A DNA stretch of 14,543 nucleotides, from positions 1 through 14,543 of the forward strand of contig ONVB01000042.1 of NCBI GenBank assembly GCA_900321145.1, written 5' to 3'. A program made the translations under genes and the position numbers. This DNA comes from an uncultured Eubacteriales bacterium. GTDB lineage: Bacteria; Bacillota; Clostridia; Lachnospirales; Lachnospiraceae. The notes below the pieces were generated by a model. The model ran no database searches and had not been told where the DNA came from. It was given only the letters and a program-made list of their open reading frames with translations. How positions within the stretch are numbered: the stretch's first letter is position 1; each line of letters starts with the position of its first letter. Shown here piece by piece: positions 7,110-14,355 of the stretch.

Positions 7110-8506
7110 TCAATCTTATATGCGAATTATCACAATACTTTATAATGCTTTTTATGATCCTTTACACGGTCAAGTGCTTTTCGGCGCTTATACAGACTGA
7201 CGAGAAGAAGAGAAAGAAGAAGACCAACAAGCAGATAGGCTATGTCTTCATGATACATTTCTTCTGTTATCTGGTGCTTTACTTAAGGACCGAGGATGCG
7301 GGCATCATTGTTTTTTACCTGGCACAGATAATCGTGGCCGTGCTGTATATGCTCATATTTCACGGCATATATAAGGAGTCTTCGGCGCTGCTTTCAAACA
7401 ACACGGCGTTTTTGCTGCTGATAGGCTATACCATGCTCACGAGGCTGGACATGTCGCTTGCCATAAAGCAGTTTGTCTTAGCGACGATAGGACTGGTCAT
7501 TACCTCGTTCTTCCCTTATATCATGACAAGGACGAAGAACCTGAGAGACCATGCGGTATTCTTCGGAGTTGCGGGGCTTATCGCGCTGCTGTCGGTATTC
7601 ATACCGGGATTCGGACAGGAAATCTACGGCTCAAGGAACTGGGTGCACATAGGACCTCTTTCACTACAGCCTATGGAATTCGTAAAGATACTCTTTGTGC
7701 TCTTCGTGGCGGGCACTCTCGTAAAGGCCAACACGATAAAGGATCTCTTTGTTAACGCGGTCATTTCCGCCTTGTTCATGGGAGTTTTGGTCATCGAGAA
7801 GGACCTTGGAGCAGCGGTTATATTCTATATTACTTATGTGTGCATGGTATATCTTGCGACCTCGAGACCAATCTTCCTTATCGGCGGCTTGGGCCTCGGA
7901 GTGGCCGCGGTGCTGTGCGGCTATATGCTGTTCAAGGACAGCCTCTTTGCACATGTTATGGTGAGAGTGGCTGCCTGGCAGGATCCTTTCGCAAATATAG
8001 ACGGCTCGGGTTACCAGGTGGCGCAGTCACTCTTTGCGATAGGAACGGGAGGGTATCTCGGTACAGGACTCTGCCGCGGACTGCCGGAGGTTATCCCGGT
8101 GGCGGAGAGCGATTTCATCTTCTCGGCCATATGCGAGGAGCTCGGAGTCATATTCGGACTTACGCTTATACTCGTTATAGTCAGCATATTTATATCTTTC
8201 GTAAATGTATCGATGAAGTGCAGGGATCCGTTTTATAAATACGTATCCTTCGGCTTTTCGGTCATCTATATAGTGCAGTCCCTGCTTAACCTGGGAGGTG
8301 TGACGAAGTTCATACCTTCAACCGGCGTGACCCTGCCGCTTATAAGCTACGGAGTGAGCTCGGTGCTCAGCACACTTGTAATATTCGCGGTCATCCAGGG
8401 AATATATGTGGTGACGGCAAGAGAGGCAATAAAGAATGAAAAAGACAGAGAACGGGCAAGAATCTTCCTCGAACAGGCCCATGCAGCAATCGCAGATCAG
8501 CGCTGA
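7106..8506 (+). CDS. SEDS-family peptidoglycan glycosyltransferase (RodA/FtsW/SpoVE), with N-terminal extension
   Basis: SEDS proteins polymerise lipid II into glycan strands together with a class B PBP. The 466-residue product is strongly hydrophobic, with a dozen or so predicted spans. Family blocks: SRNWVHIGPLSLQPMEFVKI (176-195), EKDLGAAVI (231-239), WQDPF (291-295), AIGTGGYLGTGL (311-322), PVAESDFIFSAICEELG (331-347) with the putative catalytic Asp336, and STGVTLPLISYGVSSV (405-420), where the usual GGSS is GVSS. The canonical SEDS fold seems to begin near residue 98; the first ~97 residues add about three membrane spans, as I recall for actinobacterial RodA. The start is TTG, overlapping the U32 stop by 4 bases, with GAGGGGA at 7094-7100. 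A PBP gene overlaps the end. RodA is a likelier role than FtsW, but sequence alone does not settle it. Confidence 0.9.
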   Translation: MINLICELSQYFIMLFMILYTVKCFSALIQTDEKKRKKKTNKQIGYVFMIHFFCYLVLYLRTEDAGIIVFYLAQIIVAVLYMLIFHGIYKESSALLSNNTAFLLLIGYTMLTRLDMSLAIKQFVLATIGLVITSFFPYIMTRTKNLRDHAVFFGVAGLIALLSVFIPGFGQEIYGSRNWVHIGPLSLQPMEFVKILFVLFVAGTLVKANTIKDLFVNAVISALFMGVLVIEKDLGAAVIFYITYVCMVYLATSRPIFLIGGLGLGVAAVLCGYMLFKDSLFAHVMVRVAAWQDPFANIDGSGYQVAQSLFAIGTGGYLGTGLCRGLPEVIPVAESDFIFSAICEELGVIFGLTLILVIVSIFISFVNVSMKCRDPFYKYVSFGFSVIYIVQSLLNLGGVTKFIPSTGVTLPLISYGVSSVLSTLVIFAVIQGIYVVTAREAIKNEKDRERARIFLEQAHAAIADQR

Positions 8507-10001
8507 TGAGCTGGCCGAGAAGCTCAAAAACAAGATCGCTTCCGAGGAGGAGTTCCTAAGAAGAGAGGAAGAAAAAGACGCCAACAATCAAAGAAAGAAC
8601 AGACCTGTCATAGTGATAACCTACGTGATGGTGGCGGTTTTTATGTGCCTTGTGGTATATGTAATCTACTTTATGCAGATGAAGGCGGAGACCACCATAG
8701 CCAACACGAGAAATGTAAGGCAGGACACATTTTCCGACAGGGTTATCCGCGGAAATGTGGTCACCAGCGACGGCGAAATCATAGCCGAGACTGTCATAGA
8801 CGAGGAAGGAAAAGAGACAAGGCACTATCCCTACGGCAGCATGTTCGCGCACGCTGTGGGCTACGATACTCACGGCCGTTCGGGACTTGAACTTTCGGGA
8901 AACTTCTATATGCTCAGGTCTCACACGAACATAGTCGAGAAGGTCACCAGAGGCCTGAAGGACGAGAAGCAGAGAGGCGATAATATAATCACCACCTTGG
9001 ACAAGAGACTTCAGGAGACTGCCTACAACGCGCTTGGGTATGCAAACGGTGCGGTGGTTGCCATAGAGCCTTCGACCGGACGGATACTCTGTATGGTATC
9101 AAAGCCTGACTTTGATCCGAATGACATAGACAATGTGTGGGAGTACCTTCATACGGATGAGGGCGCGAAGACCTCGGTGCTCTTAAACAGGGCAACACAG
9201 GGGTTATATGCACCCGGCTCCACATTTAAGGTGGTAACCCTCCTTGCTTATCTTAGAGAGCACCCGAGCGATGCGGATGAGTATGCTTATACCTGCTACG
9301 GCGAGGATGATTACGCAAATGTTGAGATCAGCTGTGCGGGCGGTTATGCTCACGGTGATGTCTCTTTGGAAAGCTCGCTTGCCTACTCGTGCAATACATC
9401 ATTTGCAAATATCGGTATGACCCTGGACAAGGCAGGATATAAGAAGACGGCGGAGGATTTTCTTATCAACAAGGAGCTCCCTTACGACGGTGAGTATAAT
9501 AAGTCATCCTTTGAGATAGATGCCGGGAGCAAGGATGTTGAGATTCCGCAGACGGCCATAGGGCAGGGTGATACGAGGATCACACCGCTTCAGAATGCGA
9601 TCATCATGTGCTCCATAGCAAACGGCGGTGAGCTGATGAGGCCTTATCTTATCGACGGGATAGAGAGTGCCAACGGGACCAAGATCAAGACCATGAAGCC
9701 AAAGAGCGCGGGTTCGCTGATACAGCCGGCTGAGGCAAGGAAGCTTACGGACTATATGAAGTCGGTATGTGATTACGGTACGGCATCCTGGTACTTCTCG
9801 GACACGGCCTACGATGTGACAGGAAAGACGGGTACGGCGGAGTACGGAACAGAGGGCAACACCAACTCTTGGTTTGCCGGATTCTCAAATCCCGATCATC
9901 CGGATCTGGTGGTGAGCGTTATAGTGGAGGATGAGAATCTTAACGGTATCAATGCTACAGGCGTTGCAAAGCAGATATTTGATACTTATTATGCAGAGTA
10001 A
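8436..10001 (+). CDS. Class B penicillin-binding protein (PbpA-like transpeptidase)
   Basis: This is the D,D-transpeptidase partner expected to cross-link glycan made by the adjacent SEDS protein. Of 521 residues, 1-55 are cytoplasmic, polar and charged, 56-80 form one membrane anchor, and the rest is extracytoplasmic. The class B entry motif is RGNVVTSDGEIIAET (105-119). Catalytic motifs are complete: SxxK as STFK (262-265), SxN as SCN (318-320) and KTG (464-466). The region between anchor and transpeptidase domain is only about 100 residues and includes YPYGSMFAHAVGYDTHGRSGLE, which I recall as PbpA-like; there is no long pedestal or PASTA domain. The ATG at 8436 overlaps the SEDS gene by 71 bases and follows GAGAGG at 8421-8426. 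An ATG at 8481 is possible but has no good ribosome site. Confidence 0.92.
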   Translation: MKKTENGQESSSNRPMQQSQISADELAEKLKNKIASEEEFLRREEEKDANNQRKNRPVIVITYVMVAVFMCLVVYVIYFMQMKAETTIANTRNVRQDTFSDRVIRGNVVTSDGEIIAETVIDEEGKETRHYPYGSMFAHAVGYDTHGRSGLELSGNFYMLRSHTNIVEKVTRGLKDEKQRGDNIITTLDKRLQETAYNALGYANGAVVAIEPSTGRILCMVSKPDFDPNDIDNVWEYLHTDEGAKTSVLLNRATQGLYAPGSTFKVVTLLAYLREHPSDADEYAYTCYGEDDYANVEISCAGGYAHGDVSLESSLAYSCNTSFANIGMTLDKAGYKKTAEDFLINKELPYDGEYNKSSFEIDAGSKDVEIPQTAIGQGDTRITPLQNAIIMCSIANGGELMRPYLIDGIESANGTKIKTMKPKSAGSLIQPAEARKLTDYMKSVCDYGTASWYFSDTAYDVTGKTGTAEYGTEGNTNSWFAGFSNPDHPDLVVSVIVEDENLNGINATGVAKQIFDTYYAE

Positions 10002-10028
10002 CAGGAGAGCTAAAATCGCTAAATGTAA

Positions 10029-10062
10029 GTCATCCCGAGCGAGCGTATGCGAGTCGGGGAAT
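10029..10062. repeat. Short palindromic repeat upstream of the Dabb gene
   Basis: CCCGA (10034-10038) pairs with TCGGG (10054-10058), extendable by one or two pairs at the foot. The element begins GTCATCCCGAGCGAGCG and ends GGGGAAT. It shares the pattern GTCAT-stem-GAG...GCGTA...CGA-stem-AAT with the complement of 3340-3368, so the two look like variants of one dispersed family in opposite orientation. It separates the PBP gene from the next gene and may weaken transcription between them. Confidence 0.55.
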
Positions 10063-10079
10063 ACTAAGGAGGAAGAAAA

Positions 10080-10382
10080 ATGGTAAAGCATATTATTTTA
10101 TGGCAGCTTAAGGACGCGCTTAGTGCCGGGGCAAAGGAAGAGATAAAGGCAAGGATAAAAGCAGGTCTTGAGGGACTTAAAGGTCAGATCCCGGGACTGC
10201 TTGATATAAAGGTTCAGACGGAGCGTCTTGCTTCGTCAAATGCCGACCTTATGCTTGATTCAAGCTTTGAGGACGAGGCGTCGCTCAAGGGCTATGCGGT
10301 TCACCCGGCGCATGTAGCCGTAGCCGACGGTATCGTGAGACCGAATGCAAAGATCAGGGTCTGCATGGATTACGAGGCATAA
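10080..10382 (+). CDS. Dabb-family (stress-responsive alpha/beta barrel) protein
   Basis: The 100-residue protein fits the Dabb domain: MVKHIILWQLKD at the start, IPGLLDIKVQ (37-46), ADLMLDSSFEDEASLKGY (55-72), HPAHVAVADGIVRP (75-88) and the final strand IRVCMDYE (92-99). Members are dimeric ferredoxin-like barrels; most bacterial ones have no known substrate, so no reaction is assigned. The ATG follows a strong AAGGAGG (10066-10072). The next gene starts 12 bases after the stop, suggesting co-transcription. It has no visible promoter of its own and lies 78 bases after the PBP gene, so it may belong to the long operon. Confidence 0.87.
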   Translation: MVKHIILWQLKDALSAGAKEEIKARIKAGLEGLKGQIPGLLDIKVQTERLASSNADLMLDSSFEDEASLKGYAVHPAHVAVADGIVRPNAKIRVCMDYEA

Positions 10383-10394
10383 GCGGACCGGGAT

Positions 10395-11066
10395 ATGAGA
10401 GAATTCTTTACTCAGATGTTCAAAAAACCTCATATAGCAAGACGGATCATAATGTGTGTTATCGCGGTGTGCATTATGGGCTTTTGCGTATATTGGCTCG
10501 ACAGGCTGGCGTGGGGCACGGATCCGTGCAGCGTGACCAATCTGGCGCTTGCTTCAAAGATCGGCCTGTCGCTCGGGACGACTCAGGCCATCGTGAACAT
10601 ACTGCTTTTGATAATAGTCTTTATAAAGGACAGAAACGAGATAGGCTTAGGCACGGTGTTCAATATGTTCCTCGTGGGATACTCATATAACCTCACGGGC
10701 TTTGTGATGGATAAGCTCGGCGTGGATTATCATTTTCCGAAGGTAAGCTTTGACTCGCCCTTTAACGCAGGGGACTTCGCGTGGAACCTTATGTGGATGA
10801 TCATACTGCTTTTTGTCTTCGTTGTGGCGGTTTCTGTCTATATGTCGGTGGAGCTTGGCTCAGCACCCTATGACGCCATGTCGAGGATAGTTCACAAGCT
10901 GCAGAAGAGACTATCGTTTAAGGTGGTCAGGATTATCTGGGACGGCGCATTTGCATTAACAGGATTCCTGCTCGGAGGAACCGTCGGAGTCGTGACAGTT
11001 CTCATGGCTTTCGCAATCGGACCGATGATCTCGTTTATGGAAAAGAGGATAAAGAGATTCTTGTGA
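10395..11066 (+). CDS. YczE/YyaS/YitT-family integral membrane protein
   Basis: A 223-residue membrane protein with about five hydrophobic segments: roughly 17-35, 56-77, 84-104, 129-152 and 178-214. Two halves look related: GTDPCSVTNL (41-50) matches GSAPYDAMSR (155-164), and GLGTVFNMFLVGYSYN (84-99) matches GVVTVLMAFAIGPMIS (198-213). These Gly-rich blocks are typical of the YczE/YitT-type group, whose transport substrate, if any, is unknown. The first ATG (10395) has only a weak CCGGGA site, but it lies 12 bases after the Dabb gene, so translation is probably coupled. No terminator was seen after it; the topA promoter follows within 25 bases. Confidence 0.8.
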   Translation: MREFFTQMFKKPHIARRIIMCVIAVCIMGFCVYWLDRLAWGTDPCSVTNLALASKIGLSLGTTQAIVNILLLIIVFIKDRNEIGLGTVFNMFLVGYSYNLTGFVMDKLGVDYHFPKVSFDSPFNAGDFAWNLMWMIILLFVFVVAVSVYMSVELGSAPYDAMSRIVHKLQKRLSFKVVRIIWDGAFALTGFLLGGTVGVVTVLMAFAIGPMISFMEKRIKRFL

Positions 11067-11088
11067 TCGATAATGAAAAAAAACCTTC

Positions 11089-11117
11089 TTGCGCTCTAAA
11101 GATAAAAGGTGTATACT
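11089..11117 (+). promoter_or_regulatory. Sigma-A promoter for topA
   Basis: -35 TTGCGC (11089-11094) and -10 TATACT (11112-11117) are spaced by 17 bases, placing the start near 11124, about 30 nt before the topA ATG. The -35 is only a partial match. Supercoiling control is plausible for topA but cannot be read from the sequence. Confidence 0.65.
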
Positions 11118-11154
11118 GTGCGCCGAATAAAAACGGTAAAAGGATTGGGGACAA

Positions 11155-13200
11155 ATGGCAAAGAATCTTGTGATAGTTGAGTCGCCTGCGAAGGCGAAGA
11201 CGATTAAGAAGTACCTTGGTTCAAACTACGAGGTTATGGCCTCGAACGGTCATGTGCGCGACCTGCCCAAGAGTCAGATGGGCATAGATATAGAGCATGA
11301 CTTTGAACCGAAATATATAACGATCAGGGGAAAGGGTGAGCTGCTTGCGGCCTTGAGAAAGGCAGTGAAGAAAGCGGACAAGATATATCTCGCGACTGAC
11401 CCGGACCGCGAGGGTGAGGCTATATCCTATCATCTTTCCATTGCGCTTAACCTGGAGGGAAAGAGCTATAAGAGGATCACCTTCAACGAGATCACGAAAA
11501 ATGCGGTAAAGGCTTCCATTAAGGAGGCAAGAGAGATAGATATGAACCTGGTCGATGCGCAGCAGGCAAGACGTGTACTCGACAGGATGGTGGGCTATTC
11601 CATAAGCCCGCTGCTCTGGGCAAAGATCAAGAGAGGCCTGTCTGCCGGACGTGTGCAGAATGCGGCATTGAAGCTGATCTGCGACAGGGAAGCAGAGATA
11701 GACAAGTTCATACCGGAGGAGTATTATTCTCTCTCGGTGTCGCTTGACAAGGGCAACAAGACCAAGCCTATAGAGATGAAATACTCCAAGGATCGTCTGA
11801 CTAAAGCAGAGCTCGATGAGGTGCTCGGGGACATAAAGGGCAAGGATTTTGTGGTTGAGGATATAAAGACCTCCGAGAGAAGCAAGAAGCAGCCGCTGCC
11901 GTTTACTACAAGTACCATGCAGCAGGAGGCGGGCAAGAAGCTTAACTTCGCGACCGCCAAGACCATGAGGGTTGCGCAGCAGCTCTACGAGGGTGTGGAT
12001 ATAAAGGGCATGGGTACGGTAGCGCTTATCACATATCTGAGAACCGATTCCGTGCGTGTATCCGATGAGGCCGACAAGTCTGCGAAGGATTATGTGAGAG
12101 CTCAGTTCGGTGATGAATATGTGGGCAACACTGAGGTAAAGTCCACGGGCAGAAGGATACAGGATGCTCATGAGGCTATCCGACCGACCGACATCAGTAT
12201 TCATCCTTTGAGCATAAAGGATAAGGTGAGCAGGGATCAGTTCAGACTGTACCAGCTTATATATAACCGTTTTTTGGGAAGCCGTATGTCGCCTGCCGTA
12301 TATGAGACCGACACGGTAACGGCTGCTGCGGGAAAGAGGAGCTTCAAGGCTTCGAATACCAGAGTTAAGTTCCAGGGATTTCTTGCAGTATATGAGTCGG
12401 ATGAGGAGAAAGCGGAGAAGGTCAATATCTCGGGCTTATCAAAGGGCGATGTCTTAAAACTTTCGGGAGAGCCGCAGAGTGCACAGCACTTTACTCAGCC
12501 TCCGGCACATTTTACAGAGGCGATGCTTGTAAAGACCATGGAGGAACTCGGCATAGGCAGACCTTCTACCTACGCGCCGACCATATCGACCATAATAGCG
12601 AGAAGATATGTGGCCAAGGAGAACAAGAACCTCTTTGTGACGGAGCTCGGTGAGGCTGTGAACAAGATGATGTGTGATGCCTTCCCGGAGATAATCGACA
12701 CGAGCTTTACGGCAAATATCGAGACCCTGCTCGACACCATAGAGGACGGGGACATACAGTGGAAGGTGGTTATCAGGAACTTCTACCCGGATCTTCACGA
12801 TGCTGTTGAGAGAGCGGATAAGGAGCTTGATTCGGTCAAGATAGAGGATGAGGTTTCGGATGTGCAGTGCGATCAGTGCGGGCGCATGATGGTCATAAAG
12901 TACGGTCCTCACGGCAAGTTCCTCGCATGCCCCGGATTCCCGGAGTGCAGGAATACCAAGCCTTATCTCGAGAAGCTCGGACTTCCGTGTCCGCTGTGCG
13001 GCAAGGAGGTTGTGATAAGGAAGACGAAGAAGGGCAGACGTTTCTACGGATGCGAGAACGGACCTGAGTGCGAGTTCATGTCCTGGTCAAAACCGGTCGC
13101 AAAAAAATGTCCGAAATGCGGTTCGTATATGGTAGAAAAGGGCGACAGGATACTGTGCTCCGACAGTACCTGCGGCTATACCGAGGCGAAGTCGGAATAA
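11155..13200 (+). CDS. topA: DNA topoisomerase I (type IA)
   Basis: TopA relaxes negative supercoils by transient single-strand cleavage. The 681-residue protein begins with a TOPRIM domain: VESPAKAKTIKKYLG (8-22, catalytic Glu9) and TDPDREGE (81-88), the acidic metal site. GLSAGRVQNAALKLI (161-175) belongs to the cleavage core. The active-site tyrosine is Tyr294 in LITYLRTDS (291-299). The block TEAMLVKTMEELGIGRPSTY (454-473) completes the core. The C-terminus has three four-cysteine zinc ribbons: about 572-598, 612-639 and 652-673; the last is the shortest. The ATG follows AAAGGATTGGGG. Its own promoter and a strong terminator make it a single-gene unit, here placed directly before the flagellar operon. 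Confidence 0.98.
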   Translation: MAKNLVIVESPAKAKTIKKYLGSNYEVMASNGHVRDLPKSQMGIDIEHDFEPKYITIRGKGELLAALRKAVKKADKIYLATDPDREGEAISYHLSIALNLEGKSYKRITFNEITKNAVKASIKEAREIDMNLVDAQQARRVLDRMVGYSISPLLWAKIKRGLSAGRVQNAALKLICDREAEIDKFIPEEYYSLSVSLDKGNKTKPIEMKYSKDRLTKAELDEVLGDIKGKDFVVEDIKTSERSKKQPLPFTTSTMQQEAGKKLNFATAKTMRVAQQLYEGVDIKGMGTVALITYLRTDSVRVSDEADKSAKDYVRAQFGDEYVGNTEVKSTGRRIQDAHEAIRPTDISIHPLSIKDKVSRDQFRLYQLIYNRFLGSRMSPAVYETDTVTAAAGKRSFKASNTRVKFQGFLAVYESDEEKAEKVNISGLSKGDVLKLSGEPQSAQHFTQPPAHFTEAMLVKTMEELGIGRPSTYAPTISTIIARRYVAKENKNLFVTELGEAVNKMMCDAFPEIIDTSFTANIETLLDTIEDGDIQWKVVIRNFYPDLHDAVERADKELDSVKIEDEVSDVQCDQCGRMMVIKYGPHGKFLACPGFPECRNTKPYLEKLGLPCPLCGKEVVIRKTKKGRRFYGCENGPECEFMSWSKPVAKKCPKCGSYMVEKGDRILCSDSTCGYTEAKSE

Positions 13201-13233
13201 TTGACATATACATATCAAATGTGATAAAATTAC

Positions 13234-13269
13234 ACCGTGTGGGCTTACGGCTCACACGGTATTTCTTTT
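13234..13269 (+). terminator. Intrinsic terminator of topA
   Basis: An 11-bp stem (13234-13244 with 13250-13260, ACCGTGTGGGC against GCTCACACGGT, one G-T pair) with loop TTACG is followed by ATTTCTTTTG. It begins 34 bases after the topA stop. Confidence 0.88.
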
Positions 13270-13288
13270 GATGCGCATGTCCGCGTGA

Positions 13289-13310
13289 TGTGATATGTCA
13301 CTGTGTGACA
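13289..13310. promoter_or_regulatory. Overlapping dyads upstream of the flagellar promoter
   Basis: GTGA-TATG-TCAC (13290-13301) and TGTCAC-TGT-GTGACA (13296-13310, perfect arms) share a central TCAC. Such overlapping dyads suggest binding by a dimeric regulator, with CRP/FNR-like half-sites TGTGA, or alternative hairpins. They lie about 65-85 bases upstream of the sigma-D -35 box. A G-rich tract (13312-13333) and a GCAGGG/CCCTGC stem (13328-13333 with 13348-13353) follow. Apart from these, the terminator and the promoter, nothing gene-like was seen in 13201-13483. Confidence 0.3.
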
Positions 13311-13372
13311 CGGGGGCGGTGCGGCGGGCAGGGTGCGACTTTGTGTTCCCTGCTATATCAAGTAAAAAAGGT

Positions 13373-13399
13373 TAACGGATAATGATAACGTGTCGATAT
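13373..13399 (+). promoter_or_regulatory. Sigma-D (sigma-28/FliA) type promoter for the flgB operon
   Basis: TAAC (13373-13376), a spacer of exactly 15 bases and GTCGATAT (13392-13399) match the Bacillus SigD consensus TAAA-N15-GCCGATAT with one mismatch in each box. The start would lie near 13406, about 78 nt before flgB. A sigma-A promoter here is less convincing (TTAACG and TATAAA with a 19-base spacer). Confidence 0.7.
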
Positions 13400-13483
13400 A
13401 AAATATGTAACTATATCTTCAATTCAATAACAAGGACAGTTCTTTCGGGCACGGATGCTCACTAAGGTTAGGAGGGTCGAAGG

Positions 13484-13882
13484 ATGATCAATACCGACAT
13501 TTACAACTATGTCAACATTCTCGATAAAGCCGCTGACGCATCCAGCTTCAGAAACGAGCTTATCAGCAACAATATCGCGAATGTCAATACCCCGAATTAT
13601 AAAAGAAAAGACTTGAATTTTGAGAACCTTCTCCAGGCCGAGCTCGGCGGAGAGAAGAACCTTTGGACTGCCGTGAAGAACGCAAATATGGATCTTGAGA
13701 CGCTTGATCCGCAGGTTTATACCGACAATGCGAACCTTTCCTACAGGCTTGACGGCAACAATGTGGATATCAACACGGAGGAGGCATACCTTGCCGAAAA
13801 CCAGATCAAGTATCAGACGCTTATCGACCTGATGAATCAGGAGTTCGGACGGTACAAATCAGCCATGAGCAACGGATCGTAA
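13484..13882 (+). CDS. flgB: Flagellar basal-body rod protein FlgB
   Basis: FlgB is a proximal rod subunit between the MS ring and the distal rod of the flagellar basal body, exported by the flagellar type III apparatus. The 132-residue protein carries the rod/hook N-terminal motif NNIANVNTPNYKRKDLNFE (29-47), the FlgB counterpart of ANNVANANTPGYK, and the C-terminal helix (TEEAYLAENQIKYQTLIDLM, about 97-116) that packs against it. A strong AGGAGGG (13470-13475) lies 8 bases before the ATG. It is the first gene of the flagellar operon, preceded by a sigma-D-like promoter, with flgC 21 bases downstream. Confidence 0.96.
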   Translation: MINTDIYNYVNILDKAADASSFRNELISNNIANVNTPNYKRKDLNFENLLQAELGGEKNLWTAVKNANMDLETLDPQVYTDNANLSYRLDGNNVDINTEEAYLAENQIKYQTLIDLMNQEFGRYKSAMSNGS

Positions 13883-13903
13883 GAATGAAAGGATAGTGAT
13901 AGT

Positions 13904-14341
13904 ATGGGTGTTTTTTCAGCGATGAATGTGGCTGCTACCGGAATGACCGCACAGCAGCTCAGGATGGATATAATTGCAGAGAATATAGCGAATGCAAGCA
14001 CCACACGTACCGAGGACGGTACGGCCTACAGGCGTAAGATACCGGTATTTTATGAGAAGGATACGACGGCGTTTGACCATATATTGAACGGTTACTTAAG
14101 CCACTATCAGCCAAACGGCGTGAAGGTTCCGCAGATAGTCGAGGACCCGTCACAGCTGAAGATGGTGTACGAGCCGGACAACCCGGATGCGGATGAGAAC
14201 GGCTACGTGCTTTATCCGAACGTGGATACGGTGACCGAGATGACCAACCTGATCGATTCAAGCCGTGCATACGAGGCTTCGGCTACAGCGTTTAACGCGG
14301 CCAAGGCTATGGCTTCAAAGGGCTTGGAGCTCTTCGGATAA
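13904..14341 (+). CDS. flgC: Flagellar basal-body rod protein FlgC
   Basis: FlgC is the second proximal rod subunit, assembling with FlgB, FlgF and FliE. The 145-residue product has the typical beginning MNVAATGMTAQQLRMDIIAE, then ENIANASTT (26-34), followed by a family-typical variable centre. The C-terminus has VLYPNVDTVTEMTNLIDSSR and RAYEASATAFNAAKAM, the conserved helix of rod proteins. AAAGGA about 10 bases upstream supports the ATG. It is flanked by flgB (21-base gap) and fliE (14-base gap), the standard fla/che order. Confidence 0.97.
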   Translation: MGVFSAMNVAATGMTAQQLRMDIIAENIANASTTRTEDGTAYRRKIPVFYEKDTTAFDHILNGYLSHYQPNGVKVPQIVEDPSQLKMVYEPDNPDADENGYVLYPNVDTVTEMTNLIDSSRAYEASATAFNAAKAMASKGLELFG

Positions 14342-14355
14342 GGAGGTAGATGCTT

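Noticed and set aside
11221..12204. Long open frame of 327 codons on the minus strand inside topA
   Set aside because: It lies wholly within topA, which has complete motifs, and its translation shows no recognisable family; it reflects codon bias of the sense gene.
13068..13271. Short plus-strand open frame crossing the end of topA and its terminator
   Set aside because: It is out of frame with the zinc-ribbon coding region and ends in the terminator, with no supporting homology.
13261..13483. Cyclic-di-GMP riboswitch before the flagellar operon
   Set aside because: I looked for the GEMM-type conserved segments and saw none; the hairpins present do not fit that fold.
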